In this document: piece by piece, positions 1-6,599 of the stretch
Numbering within the stretch: position 1 is the first letter of the stretch
How the letters are laid out: every line of letters starts with the position of its first letter
Origin: Saprospiraceae bacterium
Lineage (GTDB): Bacteria; Bacteroidota; Bacteroidia; Chitinophagales; Saprospiraceae
Length of the DNA stretch: 7,210 nt
Direction: 5' to 3'
NCBI GenBank assembly: GCA_013042795.1
Contig: JABDPK010000176.1
Span: 1 to 7,210, forward strand
Notes under the pieces: model-generated
What the model was told of the DNA's origin: nothing
The model's database searches: none
The model's input: the letters and a program-made list of their open reading frames with translations, nothing else
Program-made: the position numbers and the translations under genes

Positions 1-1374
1 GGACTAAGTCATAAAACCTTTCCGGGTTTTGTTGTGGGACTTGGTCTTGTAATTTACCTTGTCCTCCTAGTGCTTTCAATCTGTTACTTTACAGAAAGAA
101 TCGGGACATTGGACAATGCATTCCAGACCTTCCTGTTGATCACCGAAAATAATATAACCATTATGGCTGACCGTTGGCCGGCGGTTATAATCAGGATTGT
201 ACCATGGATATTGACTACAATTGGAGCGCCATTGATTATAATTATGATCGGATTTTCAATATCATACATTCTGTTTCAGCTCACCATTTTCTTATTACTG
301 GCAATCACACTCCGGGAACCAGTACTGGCAGTATTGCAGATCCTGGTGCTTCTGCTGGCATGTTCCGATGGTTTCTACTGGTGCAATTCAGAACAGATAC
401 AGGGCATTTCAATAGTTATTCTAAGTTTCGGATTTTTGAGGCAATCTGATCTTAAAATAAACTTTAAAAATATCATACTCATGGTATTTTTATTCTTTGC
501 CCTTCTATATTATCACCCGATCCTTGTCTTCCCAATCGGATATCTATTTTGTTATTCGACAATTGAAAAGCTAAAACCTGATTTGAGAATGCTTGGCTTT
601 GCACTAGTTTTCGTAATCGCCTGGTATATCAAAAATCAGTTTTTTTCAAACTGGTATGACATTATGAAGTCAGATGAATTTGCTGACAACCTGGGATTGT
701 ATGTCTTCAATTTCTGGACATTGGAATCTATCTCCCAGTTTTTTGGAGAAACATGGACAAAATATCATTTCATTATCCCAGGAGGAATCGTATGCATTTT
801 CGTTCAATTGGCTCAAAAGAAATTTCTTTCGGCTTTGTATACTCTTTTTATTGCGTCCCTGTATTTTTTCATTGTGATTATCGCTACGCCAACTATTGAA
901 TACAGTTTCTATACAGAATCCAATTTCTATATACTCATCCTTTTTTTCTATTACCCGATTTTAAAACACTTAAACGATCACACTCTAAATTCCTCAACAT
1001 TTAAAATTACTGTGACAGCAATTCTGCTTATTTCTATAGGCAGGATCATTTCTTATTCCGGAAATTATCAAAAAAGGCTTGACTGGATCTCATCTACAAT
1101 GGAGGAAAACCAATGCAATAAGATTATTGTGACTGAAGACCTGCTTGATCATGAAATAAGGTTTCAGATCTGGTCTTTACCCTACGAGAGCCTGATTCTG
1201 GGTCATCAAAAAGGAATGAATAAAAGCATCCATCCTTTAGTAAACAGTTTTGAAGATGACTACAATGAAAATCTGTTTGTGACAAGCTTTAAAACACATG
1301 AACCTGGTGAAATCAATTCAGCTTACTTTCAATTCCCGGAGGGACCATATTGTACATTAGGAGAACACAGGTAA
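1..1374 (+). CDS. Polytopic membrane protein, possibly GT-C-like glycosyltransferase; 5' end outside the window
   Basis: The frame is open to the left edge, so the GTG at 34 is only the first possible start inside the window and the true start probably lies upstream. The visible 457 codons hold about ten hydrophobic segments. Counting from the first codon of the window, the first is near residues 10-30, several lie between 70 and 220, and the last is near 340-360. A polar tail of roughly 90 residues follows. A loop after the first segment has the charged pattern E-R-I-G-x-L-D-N-A, and a second aromatic loop reads DGFYWCNSEQ. This layout, many helices with acidic loop residues and a soluble end, is known from GT-C membrane glycosyltransferases and O-antigen polymerase-like proteins. 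No diagnostic motif was recognised, so the function is inference; an unrelated integral membrane protein is equally possible. The gene ends one base before the stop codon of the convergent HMA gene. Confidence 0.6.
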   Translation, partial: GLSHKTFPGFVVGLGLVIYLVLLVLSICYFTERIGTLDNAFQTFLLITENNITIMADRWPAVIIRIVPWILTTIGAPLIIIMIGFSISYILFQLTIFLLLAITLREPVLAVLQILVLLLACSDGFYWCNSEQIQGISIVILSFGFLRQSDLKINFKNIILMVFLFFALLYYHPILVFPIGYLFCYSTIEKLKPDLRMLGFALVFVIAWYIKNQFFSNWYDIMKSDEFADNLGLYVFNFWTLESISQFFGETWTKYHFIIPGGIVCIFVQLAQKKFLSALYTLFIASLYFFIVIIATPTIEYSFYTESNFYILILFFYYPILKHLNDHTLNSSTFKITVTAILLISIGRIISYSGNYQKRLDWISSTMEENQCNKIIVTEDLLDHEIRFQIWSLPYESLILGHQKGMNKSIHPLVNSFEDDYNENLFVTSFKTHEPGEINSAYFQFPEGPYCTLGEHR

Positions 1375-1375
1375 C

Positions 1376-1648
1376 TTATTCAGTTTCTTTCATCCGGCCT
1401 ATCATACAACTGACAAAGGATTTAGCTGTAACCAGGACATTACCCTCTCCTATCTTTGGATAACCCATTTTATAAAGTGTTGTGGAAACATGCTCCTGGT
1501 TAAAATCTTCTGATTTTTCTAATTCAATTAAACCGGTCTCCCTGTCTATGTTGATATTATCAAATCCAAATTCTGAATTCAACCTGCTTTTGATCGAGTT
1601 CTCACATCCGCCACATTTTATATTATCTACCTGTATTCTGTAAGTCAT
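1376..1648 (-). CDS. HMA-domain heavy-metal-associated protein
   Basis: A 90-residue protein with the ferredoxin-like HMA fold seen in copper chaperones and metal-ATPase N-domains. The metal-binding motif is C12-G-G-C15 in the context NIKCGGCENSI, followed by the usual alternating pattern (NINIDRETGLIEL, then HVSTTLYKMGYP). Such proteins bind Cu(I) or another soft metal through the two cysteines and pass it to a partner, in the cytoplasm. About 20 extra residues follow the HMA core, with a third cysteine (C81) in SFVSCMIGRM; I recall this tail from other Bacteroidota HMA proteins, but that is memory, not a search. No metal ATPase or copper gene is adjacent, so the partner is unknown. A purine-rich run (AAAAGAAAAAA) precedes the ATG, and a 13-bp palindrome lies 9 bases upstream of it. 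The gene may share a transcript with the eRF1-like gene 95 bases upstream. Confidence 0.85.
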   Translation of the reverse strand: MTYRIQVDNIKCGGCENSIKSRLNSEFGFDNINIDRETGLIELEKSEDFNQEHVSTTLYKMGYPKIGEGNVLVTAKSFVSCMIGRMKETE

Positions 1649-1657
1649 TTTTTTCTT

Positions 1658-1670
1658 TTAACAATGTTAA
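1658..1670. promoter_or_regulatory. Palindrome upstream of the HMA gene (possible operator)
   Basis: TTAACA-A-TGTTAA is a perfect 6+6 palindrome with one central base, 9 bases upstream of the HMA start codon. Its 8-base core ACAATGTT (1661-1668) occurs again at 1701-1708, exactly 40 bases away. A repressor or metal-sensing regulator could bind here, but AT-rich palindromes also arise by chance, and no regulator gene is nearby. Confidence 0.3.
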
Positions 1671-1743
1671 TACTTATGATTTAGTTCATTTCGAGATGAT
1701 ACAATGTTTTAATCCAAATCTGCCTCTACATTTTAAGTTTAGT

Positions 1744-2160
1744 TCAAAAATGTCTGAAAGCCTTCTTGATTTCAGCGACGATTTGATTTTCGGTCATACT
1801 ATCTGCAGATTGTACATCAAGTAATTCGGGTTTAGGTCCATTGACATTGTCAATAAACTTGGCTAATTCTTTCTTCATCAATGCCGGTCCCATGATTACA
1901 AGATAATCCATGCTTTTGATGGCAGTAAATATTTCTTCAAAAAATTTCTTGTGTTGTCTTTTTTCCTTCTCGAGATAGGTTTTCTCTTTTACTGTAATAA
2001 CTGGTCCAAAAACATCCTTGCTCCGCGTCCCTCCTTTAGGATGAAAAGTTTCTATACCGGATTCCAGTATTTTAATATTTACATTTTCACCTGAAAACGT
2101 TACCAATTGTGCTTTTTTCTTGTCAATCCAAACTCCTGCTTTCTTTTCCATTACATTCAT
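1744..2160 (-). CDS. Small eRF1/Pelota-like (baeRF-type) protein
   Basis: A 138-residue soluble protein without signal peptide or membrane segment. The N-terminal GVWIDKKKAQLVTF (about residues 9-22) matches the VWIDxxxA opening of small bacterial proteins annotated as translational-machinery or host-attachment-like. The later stretch with QHKKFFEEIFTAIKSMDYL and the turn VIMGPALMKKELAKFI (about residues 69-103) matches their 'GPgxxKxEL' segment, which corresponds to the L30e/eRF1-like fold. These families are proposed to act near the ribosome or RNA, but for bacterial members the function is poorly known. Two starts fit: the ATG at 2158-2160, preceded by GAAGAAAA, which I chose, and an in-frame ATG three codons later. 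It is divergent from the coiled-coil gene and lies 95 bases upstream of the HMA gene on the same strand. The family call rests on remembered motifs only. Confidence 0.6.
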   Translation of the reverse strand: MNVMEKKAGVWIDKKKAQLVTFSGENVNIKILESGIETFHPKGGTRSKDVFGPVITVKEKTYLEKEKRQHKKFFEEIFTAIKSMDYLVIMGPALMKKELAKFIDNVNGPKPELLDVQSADSMTENQIVAEIKKAFRHF

Positions 2161-2229
2161 TTTTCTTCAATATAGCCTGACTGGTACAGCAGTGTAAATG
2201 ACACAAATCATTCTTTTTCCTAATTGAAA

Positions 2230-2278
2230 TCAACGTATCCGAACATCGGATACTTCAACTTTAGAAGAAATACGTTGA
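2230..2278 (+). promoter_or_regulatory. Nested inverted repeats in the leader of the coiled-coil gene
   Basis: Two overlapping perfect inverted repeats are seen. The inner one is GTATCCG (2235-2241), a 5-base loop, and CGGATAC (2247-2253). The outer one is TCAACGTAT (2230-2238) paired with ATACGTTGA (2270-2278). They share GTAT, so the complete forms cannot coexist in one RNA, and the outer arm ends two bases before the ATG at 2281. This could be an RNA structure controlling translation or a DNA-binding site; the sequence does not distinguish them. Confidence 0.45.
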
Positions 2279-2280
2279 AA

Positions 2281-3165
2281 ATGCATTTGGGCAATTACTT
2301 TTTGGACAGATATCATTCCTTATACGAAAGTCTGAGAGTATTGGACAAACAATCAAAAGAGTTTTGCAGTAAAACTCATATAAATTCCATTAAAAACAAA
2401 TTGGATAAATTAAGTGCTTTCGGACAAATGCTATCACATCTTGACAACGACCTTCCATTGCTTAAACTCGAAAAAGCTATTGGAAAATTTAAAATGGAGG
2501 TCGATAAATTGAATTTATTATATAATGAAGAATTACTGTTGGCGGAAGAAGAACGAAAACTTGGCAGTTCAAATAAAATTTTCTCGGACATTGCTGAAAA
2601 AGAAAGATTGACAGAGGATAATTTTAAAAAGGCGGTTCATGATGTTTACCTGACCTCAATCCATGACCAGGAACAACTCATCGCGAACCATCTGTATGCA
2701 CTTGAAGAAGTTCAGCTCAGGGATGGTATTGAAGCCTATTTCAGAGAAATCCTTGAAAACTTTGAAGAACAATACACTGATTTCCAAGAAGATACACTAT
2801 GTGATGAAATCACTGAAATTACCAATAACCTTGAATTACTCCAGGGAATCAATTCAAAACATAAAACACCAGAAAGTATGCAGGTCTTCAACGAACTGAT
2901 GCAATGGAAACTATTGCTTCAAAAGGCGGTTATCTGTTTACATTCTGTTAAGGATATCCAGGATAAAAGCGATGAAACTATAATAAGCACAGATTTAAGC
3001 AGGGAATACTATGACATTGTGAGGAAGTTGAATGAACGTTACGAGGAATTTGTTATTCTAAGTGCAAGGATCATGAAACTGGTTAAAGAATGGACAAGGA
3101 CCGAAAGCGCAAGTGCTGATGTCAGCAAAGGGGTTCCGCATGCAAGCAGATCGCAAGATTTTTGA
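2281..3165 (+). CDS. Unrecognised cytoplasmic helical/coiled-coil protein
   Basis: A 294-residue protein rich in Leu, Glu, Lys and Asp, with no signal peptide, no membrane segment and no catalytic motif that I recognise. Much of residues 15-270 looks helical with heptad-like Leu spacing, for example around LSHLDNDLPLLKLEKAIGKF and ENFEEQYTDFQEDT. The last 20 residues (SASADVSKGVPHASRSQDF) look disordered. The frame is open further upstream to a TTG at 2224, giving 313 residues. I prefer the ATG at 2281 because the added 19 codons would run through a pair of perfect inverted repeats and the TTG has no ribosome-binding sequence; neither start has a strong one. The gene is followed after 12 bases by an exported helical protein, so the two are probably co-transcribed. 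It could be a structural, scaffold or regulatory protein; I assign no function. Confidence 0.75.
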   Translation: MHLGNYFLDRYHSLYESLRVLDKQSKEFCSKTHINSIKNKLDKLSAFGQMLSHLDNDLPLLKLEKAIGKFKMEVDKLNLLYNEELLLAEEERKLGSSNKIFSDIAEKERLTEDNFKKAVHDVYLTSIHDQEQLIANHLYALEEVQLRDGIEAYFREILENFEEQYTDFQEDTLCDEITEITNNLELLQGINSKHKTPESMQVFNELMQWKLLLQKAVICLHSVKDIQDKSDETIISTDLSREYYDIVRKLNERYEEFVILSARIMKLVKEWTRTESASADVSKGVPHASRSQDF

Positions 3166-3177
3166 CAATTCATAACT

Positions 3178-3933
3178 ATGAAACATATCATCTATATCAG
3201 TTTCTTTTTCCTGGTCGGTCTTTCTCAGGATACATTGGCACAAACAAGATTAACATATCCCTCTCTTGATAAATCATTATTAAATGTTTGGCTTGCTTGT
3301 GAGAACAATGATATAGAAGTTATTACGCTGTCGCTTGAAAAAACAGAGAAGGTCTGGGATAATATCAAAGGAAAGATCAGCCGTGAAAAAGTTGAGCATT
3401 TTGATATGAATCTTGTCAGTAAAGACCTGGACCAACTGATGAAACTAATGAGGAATTCATATGTCAAAAAAGATTATGAACAGTTGAAAAGTTATGCTTA
3501 TCATTTCCTTTGGGAGTTCAGATCAATCCGTCAATGCAGCTTTTTGGAGACTTATCCTTTAGACCTCCTTTTTAATGCTTATGACTTATATACTGAAATT
3601 CATTATACAATCCATGATGAGATGTTTGGCTTAAGAGAATGGACAGATTTTGAAGACCTGGTCAATGATTTTATTTGTGAATATGAAGCATATGATCTCA
3701 TCCACGATGAAGAAATCATGGAATCCTTTTCAGGTATGGATTTCACAAGTCATCAAAACTCAAAAGATAAAGTCGCTAACTGTCTACACAACCTTCTGAT
3801 GTCTTTTGAATCCGGCTATCAGCGTGATTTTACCTTGCCATGTGATGAATTAGGTCATGCATTGCTGGAGATGTTTGACAATTATGGCAAATCTATAAAT
3901 ACCAGCCCTGTTATGTCTAAAGGAGAAATGTGA
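3178..3933 (+). CDS. Unrecognised exported helical protein
   Basis: A 251-residue protein beginning with a clear Sec signal peptide: MKH, a hydrophobic core at about residues 4-15, and a probable signal-peptidase I cut after DTLA, before Gln22. The mature part of about 230 residues seems all-helical and acidic, rich in aromatic and His residues. Residues 40-64 and 94-118 look like a loose repeat, each an acidic turn (NNDIE, KKDYE) followed by an amphipathic helix with a Trp, suggesting a duplicated helical hairpin. Cysteines occur at 41 and 120, near 167 and near 223, the last in PCDELGH. These could form disulfides or, less certainly, a metal site. No lipobox or C-terminal sorting domain is seen, so a periplasmic location is the simplest inference. 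It starts 12 bases after the preceding gene and converges on the potassium-channel gene with 57 bases between stops. No family was recognised. Confidence 0.75.
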   Translation: MKHIIYISFFFLVGLSQDTLAQTRLTYPSLDKSLLNVWLACENNDIEVITLSLEKTEKVWDNIKGKISREKVEHFDMNLVSKDLDQLMKLMRNSYVKKDYEQLKSYAYHFLWEFRSIRQCSFLETYPLDLLFNAYDLYTEIHYTIHDEMFGLREWTDFEDLVNDFICEYEAYDLIHDEEIMESFSGMDFTSHQNSKDKVANCLHNLLMSFESGYQRDFTLPCDELGHALLEMFDNYGKSINTSPVMSKGEM

Positions 3934-3990
3934 CAATTAATAAGAATCACTGAAAGTTCAATTTAATCACCGAAGCTTTAGCAAAAGAGA

Positions 3991-5049
3991 TCACTCTTCC
4001 ATAAAATCAAGGACATTATTGATCTGGGCATTATTTCCCAAAACAATCAATTTGTTACCGTCCTGAATTACGAAGTCTGGTTGAGGATTTACAAAGAATT
4101 TATCTTCATGATCACGGATTGCAACGATATTGATTCCAAATTTTCCCCTGACATTTATCTCTCTTATTGACTTTCCTAAAAAGAAATCTGGTTTAATGTT
4201 ACAATCGATTTCCTCAAAACCGAGATCTTCAGTGACTTCCCTGGTCATAAATGTAAAGAAGTCAACGGCATTGGGTTTATTCAGCAATGACGCCATATAG
4301 AACCCTCCAAGCTGTTCAGGGACCAGGACATGATCAGCGCCGGCCTTGACCAGTTTAGGCTCAATCCTGGGAGATCCTGCCCTGGAGATTATAACCAGGT
4401 TTTTATTAAGTTGCCTGGCAGACATTACTGTCAACAGGTTTTCACTATCATCCTGGAGTGCTGAAATCAGAGAGGAAGCGCGTTCAATACCTGCTTTCTG
4501 TAAAATCTCATCCTGGGTACTGTCCCCCAGCACATAATAAATCTCGTTATTGTCACTTTGCACATGTTTGATCACTTCATCGCTATGATCAATGATTACA
4601 ACATCGGTACGTCTTGTATTCAGATTGGCAAATATTTGCCTTCCATATCTTCCAAAGCCGCAAATAATGGTATGTCCTGTTAATGAATCCACCTTTTTTG
4701 TGATATAATTTTTATGAAACTTTTTAAATATCTCTCCTTCTACGATGTAATATGTAAATACGGAGATCGCATACGTGAAAATACCAATATTCAACAAGAT
4801 AACAATAGCACAAAATATACGCCCGCTTGAACTGATTGGCTTGACTTCTCCATACCCTACTGTACTGATTGTAATTATGGTCATATAGAAGGCTTCGATT
4901 AATGTATAACCTTCGATAATCATAAATCCAACAATAGAAAAACAAAAAACCAGGGCAATCAGAAAGACTGCGCCTCTGAGGCTCAATACATTGCCAGAGT
5001 ATGTACTAAATACTTTAGAAAATATCCGGTCTACTTTTACCCTTTCCAT
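3991..5049 (-). CDS. RCK/TrkA-type potassium channel
   Basis: A 352-residue inner-membrane ion channel of the two-helix MthK/Kch-like class. Residues 27-45 form the first membrane helix. The pore helix and the selectivity filter T63-V-G-Y-G67 follow, diagnostic for K+ selectivity. The second helix spans about 78-103. The cytoplasmic gating part starts near 126 with a Rossmann RCK/TrkA-N domain: glycine motif GFGRYG at 131-136 and the ligand-contacting Asp at the end of strand 2 (VVIID, D154). A C-terminal RCK/TrkA-C domain covers about 276-350 (FLGKSIREINVRGKFGINIVAI). Channels of this family pass K+ and are gated by Ca2+, nucleotides or other ligands bound to the RCK ring; which ligand acts here cannot be read. 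Length and domain order are normal. It is the last gene of the minus-strand run, 47 bases after the DUF983 gene. Confidence 0.95.
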   Translation of the reverse strand: MERVKVDRIFSKVFSTYSGNVLSLRGAVFLIALVFCFSIVGFMIIEGYTLIEAFYMTIITISTVGYGEVKPISSSGRIFCAIVILLNIGIFTYAISVFTYYIVEGEIFKKFHKNYITKKVDSLTGHTIICGFGRYGRQIFANLNTRRTDVVIIDHSDEVIKHVQSDNNEIYYVLGDSTQDEILQKAGIERASSLISALQDDSENLLTVMSARQLNKNLVIISRAGSPRIEPKLVKAGADHVLVPEQLGGFYMASLLNKPNAVDFFTFMTREVTEDLGFEEIDCNIKPDFFLGKSIREINVRGKFGINIVAIRDHEDKFFVNPQPDFVIQDGNKLIVLGNNAQINNVLDFMEE

Positions 5050-5096
5050 AGAGAAGTAAAAGTATGAAATCCAAGTTTAAATTCTGTAATCAGAAA

Positions 5097-5510
5097 TTAA
5101 TTATTCGAACTGTCCATTCCTCCCAAATCCTTGTTTTGCAATAACCTGACCATCGGGTCAAATTTTACGAGAGCGTGGATATACAGAGACCTGGATACCC
5201 TTAGTATCCTGAAGAACATAAGTATCCCCAATAAGACAATAAAAGCCATCATGGCTTCATCGCTCCATTTAAAATAAAATACGAGGATGAGAGCGACGGG
5301 CAGTAATATAAAAGAAGATACAATATAAGATATGAACATTGCACCATAATAATATCCAGGTTCAGGTTCAAAGTCCTGGCCACAGAACTCACAATTCTTA
5401 TTCATATCCAGGGGTTGACTAAATCTGAATGGCTTTTTAAACAGAGAAGATTTCTCTGATCTGCATTTCGGACATTTGTACTGCCACATTGATCTGAATG
5501 AAAATCCCAT
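5097..5510 (-). CDS. DUF983 family zinc-ribbon membrane protein
   Basis: A 137-residue protein with the DUF983 layout. A short N-terminal zinc ribbon carries two CxxC pairs (C13/C16 in YKCPKCRSEK and C40/C43 in CEFCGQ). The conserved stretch PEPGYYYGAMFISY (about 49-62) follows, and then two membrane helices at about 59-80 and 86-103. The four cysteines would bind one zinc on the cytoplasmic side. The biochemical role is not established; members occur widely in Bacteroidota and alphaproteobacteria, and the latter have been found near cytochrome oxidase genes. Here it lies 41 bases after the DUF6691 transporter half and 47 bases before the potassium channel, all on the same strand, so it may be in one transcript with them. 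Family call firm, function open. Confidence 0.9.
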   Translation of the reverse strand: MGFSFRSMWQYKCPKCRSEKSSLFKKPFRFSQPLDMNKNCEFCGQDFEPEPGYYYGAMFISYIVSSFILLPVALILVFYFKWSDEAMMAFIVLLGILMFFRILRVSRSLYIHALVKFDPMVRLLQNKDLGGMDSSNN

Positions 5511-5551
5511 ATGGTTCCCTTAATAATTCTTGTTTAGTAAATTAATCGGGA

Positions 5552-5965
5552 TCAATGAGGTAATTTGTTTCTGAGTACGCCGTAAACGAATGTTCCAATC
5601 AATGCACCCAAAACAACCAGGAGTATAACGTAGTATCCATAACCTATCAGCACGAACATTGGTCCAGGGCATGCACCTACCATTGCCCAACCCAATCCAA
5701 AAATTATACCTCCAATAATATACCTTGCATAACTGAAATCCTTATCAGGAATCACTATCTCTTCACCATAAATGCTCTTGAACTTTGTTCTCTTGATAAT
5801 TTGAATAATGATAATACCCAGGACAACAGCAGATCCAATAATGCCATACATATGAAAAGATTCAAATCTGAACATTTCATAGATTCTGAACCAGGAAATG
5901 ATCTCCGCTTTGGCCATCATAATCCCGAATAATATACCAACCAATAAAAATTTAAAGTATTTCAT
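5552..5965 (-). CDS. YeeE/YedE-like transporter half B (DUF6691)
   Basis: A 137-residue membrane protein with about four helices: near 3-19, 39-57, 82-104 and 108-129. Its signature is GLGWAMVGACPGPMFVLIG, with the conserved Cys at residue 99. It matches the second half of the YeeE/YedE sulfur-transport fold, which in longer members is one chain of about 350 residues. In characterised YeeE the conserved central cysteines relay thiosulfate across the inner membrane, so C99 is the expected contact residue here. It begins 9 bases after the stop of half A, with a purine-rich GAAAGAG just before the ATG, so the two are surely co-transcribed and likely form a complex. The substrate could be thiosulfate or another small sulfur compound; I cannot tell which. 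Confidence 0.88.
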   Translation of the reverse strand: MKYFKFLLVGILFGIMMAKAEIISWFRIYEMFRFESFHMYGIIGSAVVLGIIIIQIIKRTKFKSIYGEEIVIPDKDFSYARYIIGGIIFGLGWAMVGACPGPMFVLIGYGYYVILLVVLGALIGTFVYGVLRNKLPH

Positions 5966-5974
5966 CTCTTTCGT

Positions 5975-6532
5975 TTAAAATATTATGGGAATTAATAAAT
6001 GGGTCATTACAAGACCTCCAATAAAGAATCCAACGACTGCTATAATAGATGGTATTTGTAAATTACTGATACCACTAATAGCATGTCCTGACGTACAACC
6101 GCCGGCATAGCGTGCGCCAAATCCGATCAGAAATCCTCCTCCCACGAGAATGAGTATTCCTTTTACAGACTTCAATGCTTCGGATCCAAAGATTTCAAGA
6201 GGCAAATACTGATTTGCAGCTGAGGTGATGCCGATTGAGTGAAGATTTTCAATAGTTGAAGGATTTAACATGACTTCTTCTGAACTGGTAAGATAATTAG
6301 CAGCTATAAAACCACCGATTATGGCTCCCAAAACAAAAGTCAGGTTCCAGACTTGATCTTTGACATCAATTTGAAAGAAATCTGAAAACTTTCCTGCACC
6401 TGCCATTGAACATGCTGTTCTAAGGTTACTGGAAACACCGAAATTTCGTCCAAATATCAGCATTAGAAATAAAACAAGGGCAATAAGCGGACCTGCGACG
6501 TACCAGGGCCAGGGTTGCGAAATGAATTCCAT
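5975..6532 (-). CDS. YeeE/YedE family sulfur-compound transporter half A
   Basis: A 185-residue inner-membrane protein with helices near residues 11-28, 62-80, 124-141 and 157-180. It has the two conserved sites of the family: SSNLRTACSMAG with C41, and GARYAGGCTSGHAISG with C146 and H150. In studied YeeE proteins such cysteines bind thiosulfate transiently during uptake. The polar loop at about 82-122 is longer than the core needs. The protein is about half the length of single-chain YeeE, and the following gene supplies the other half, a split arrangement comparable to the YeeE-like pairs found in sulfide-response loci of other bacteria. The ATG follows an AT-rich leader. A CRP/FNR-type palindrome and a -7-like box lie in the 99-bp gap upstream, so transcription of the run probably starts here. 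No persulfide dioxygenase or rhodanese, common companions, is inside the window. Confidence 0.92.
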   Translation of the reverse strand: MEFISQPWPWYVAGPLIALVLFLMLIFGRNFGVSSNLRTACSMAGAGKFSDFFQIDVKDQVWNLTFVLGAIIGGFIAANYLTSSEEVMLNPSTIENLHSIGITSAANQYLPLEIFGSEALKSVKGILILVGGGFLIGFGARYAGGCTSGHAISGISNLQIPSIIAVVGFFIGGLVMTHLLIPIIF

Positions 6533-6552
6533 GTTTGTTTGATTTTGATGTG

Positions 6553-6560
6553 CAAATAAA
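6553..6560 (-). promoter_or_regulatory. Candidate -7 promoter box for the YeeE pair
   Basis: On the minus strand this reads TTTATTTG, one mismatch from the Bacteroidota -7 consensus TAnnTTTG. It lies about 20 bases upstream of the YeeE half A start. The expected -33 TTTG is absent, and that position is occupied by one arm of the CRP/FNR-type palindrome, as in activator-dependent promoters. No start site has been mapped, so this is inference. Confidence 0.4.
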
Positions 6561-6579
6561 GTAATTATTCATTGAATTG

Positions 6580-6599
6580 AATGTAATCTGGGTTACATT
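6580..6599. promoter_or_regulatory. CRP/FNR-type operator upstream of the YeeE pair
   Basis: AATGTAA (6580-6586), TCTGGG, TTACATT (6593-6599) is a perfect 7+7 inverted repeat with a 6-base spacer. The inner part TGTAA-N6-TTACA has the same geometry as the CRP site TGTGA-N6-TCACA. Its centre (6589.5) is about 41 bases from the transcription start expected from the -7-like box, the class II activator position. A CRP/FNR-family regulator is the likely ligand; its gene is not in the window. Confidence 0.6.

Noticed and set aside
174..449. Plus-strand open frame of 91 codons inside the membrane-protein gene
   Set aside because: It is out of frame with a clearly hydrophobic, full-length coding frame and its own translation has no recognisable pattern.
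2167..2207. Possible TTTG / TATATTGA promoter for the eRF1-like gene
   Set aside because: The spacing between the two boxes is about 29 bases, not the 19-21 expected, and the downstream box is too close to the start codon.
3945..3970. Direct repeat AATCAC spaced 20 bases between convergent genes
   Set aside because: Six bases is too short to separate from chance, and no related copies flank it.
3985..3998. AAGAG-ATCA-CTCTT hairpin at the end of the potassium-channel gene as a terminator
   Set aside because: The stem is only five AT-rich base pairs, overlaps the stop codon, and has no T run after it on the minus strand.
5082..5095. TTCTG-TAAT-CAGAA hairpin between the potassium channel and DUF983 genes
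   Set aside because: Five base pairs with no T run; too weak for a terminator and ordinary for AT-rich DNA.
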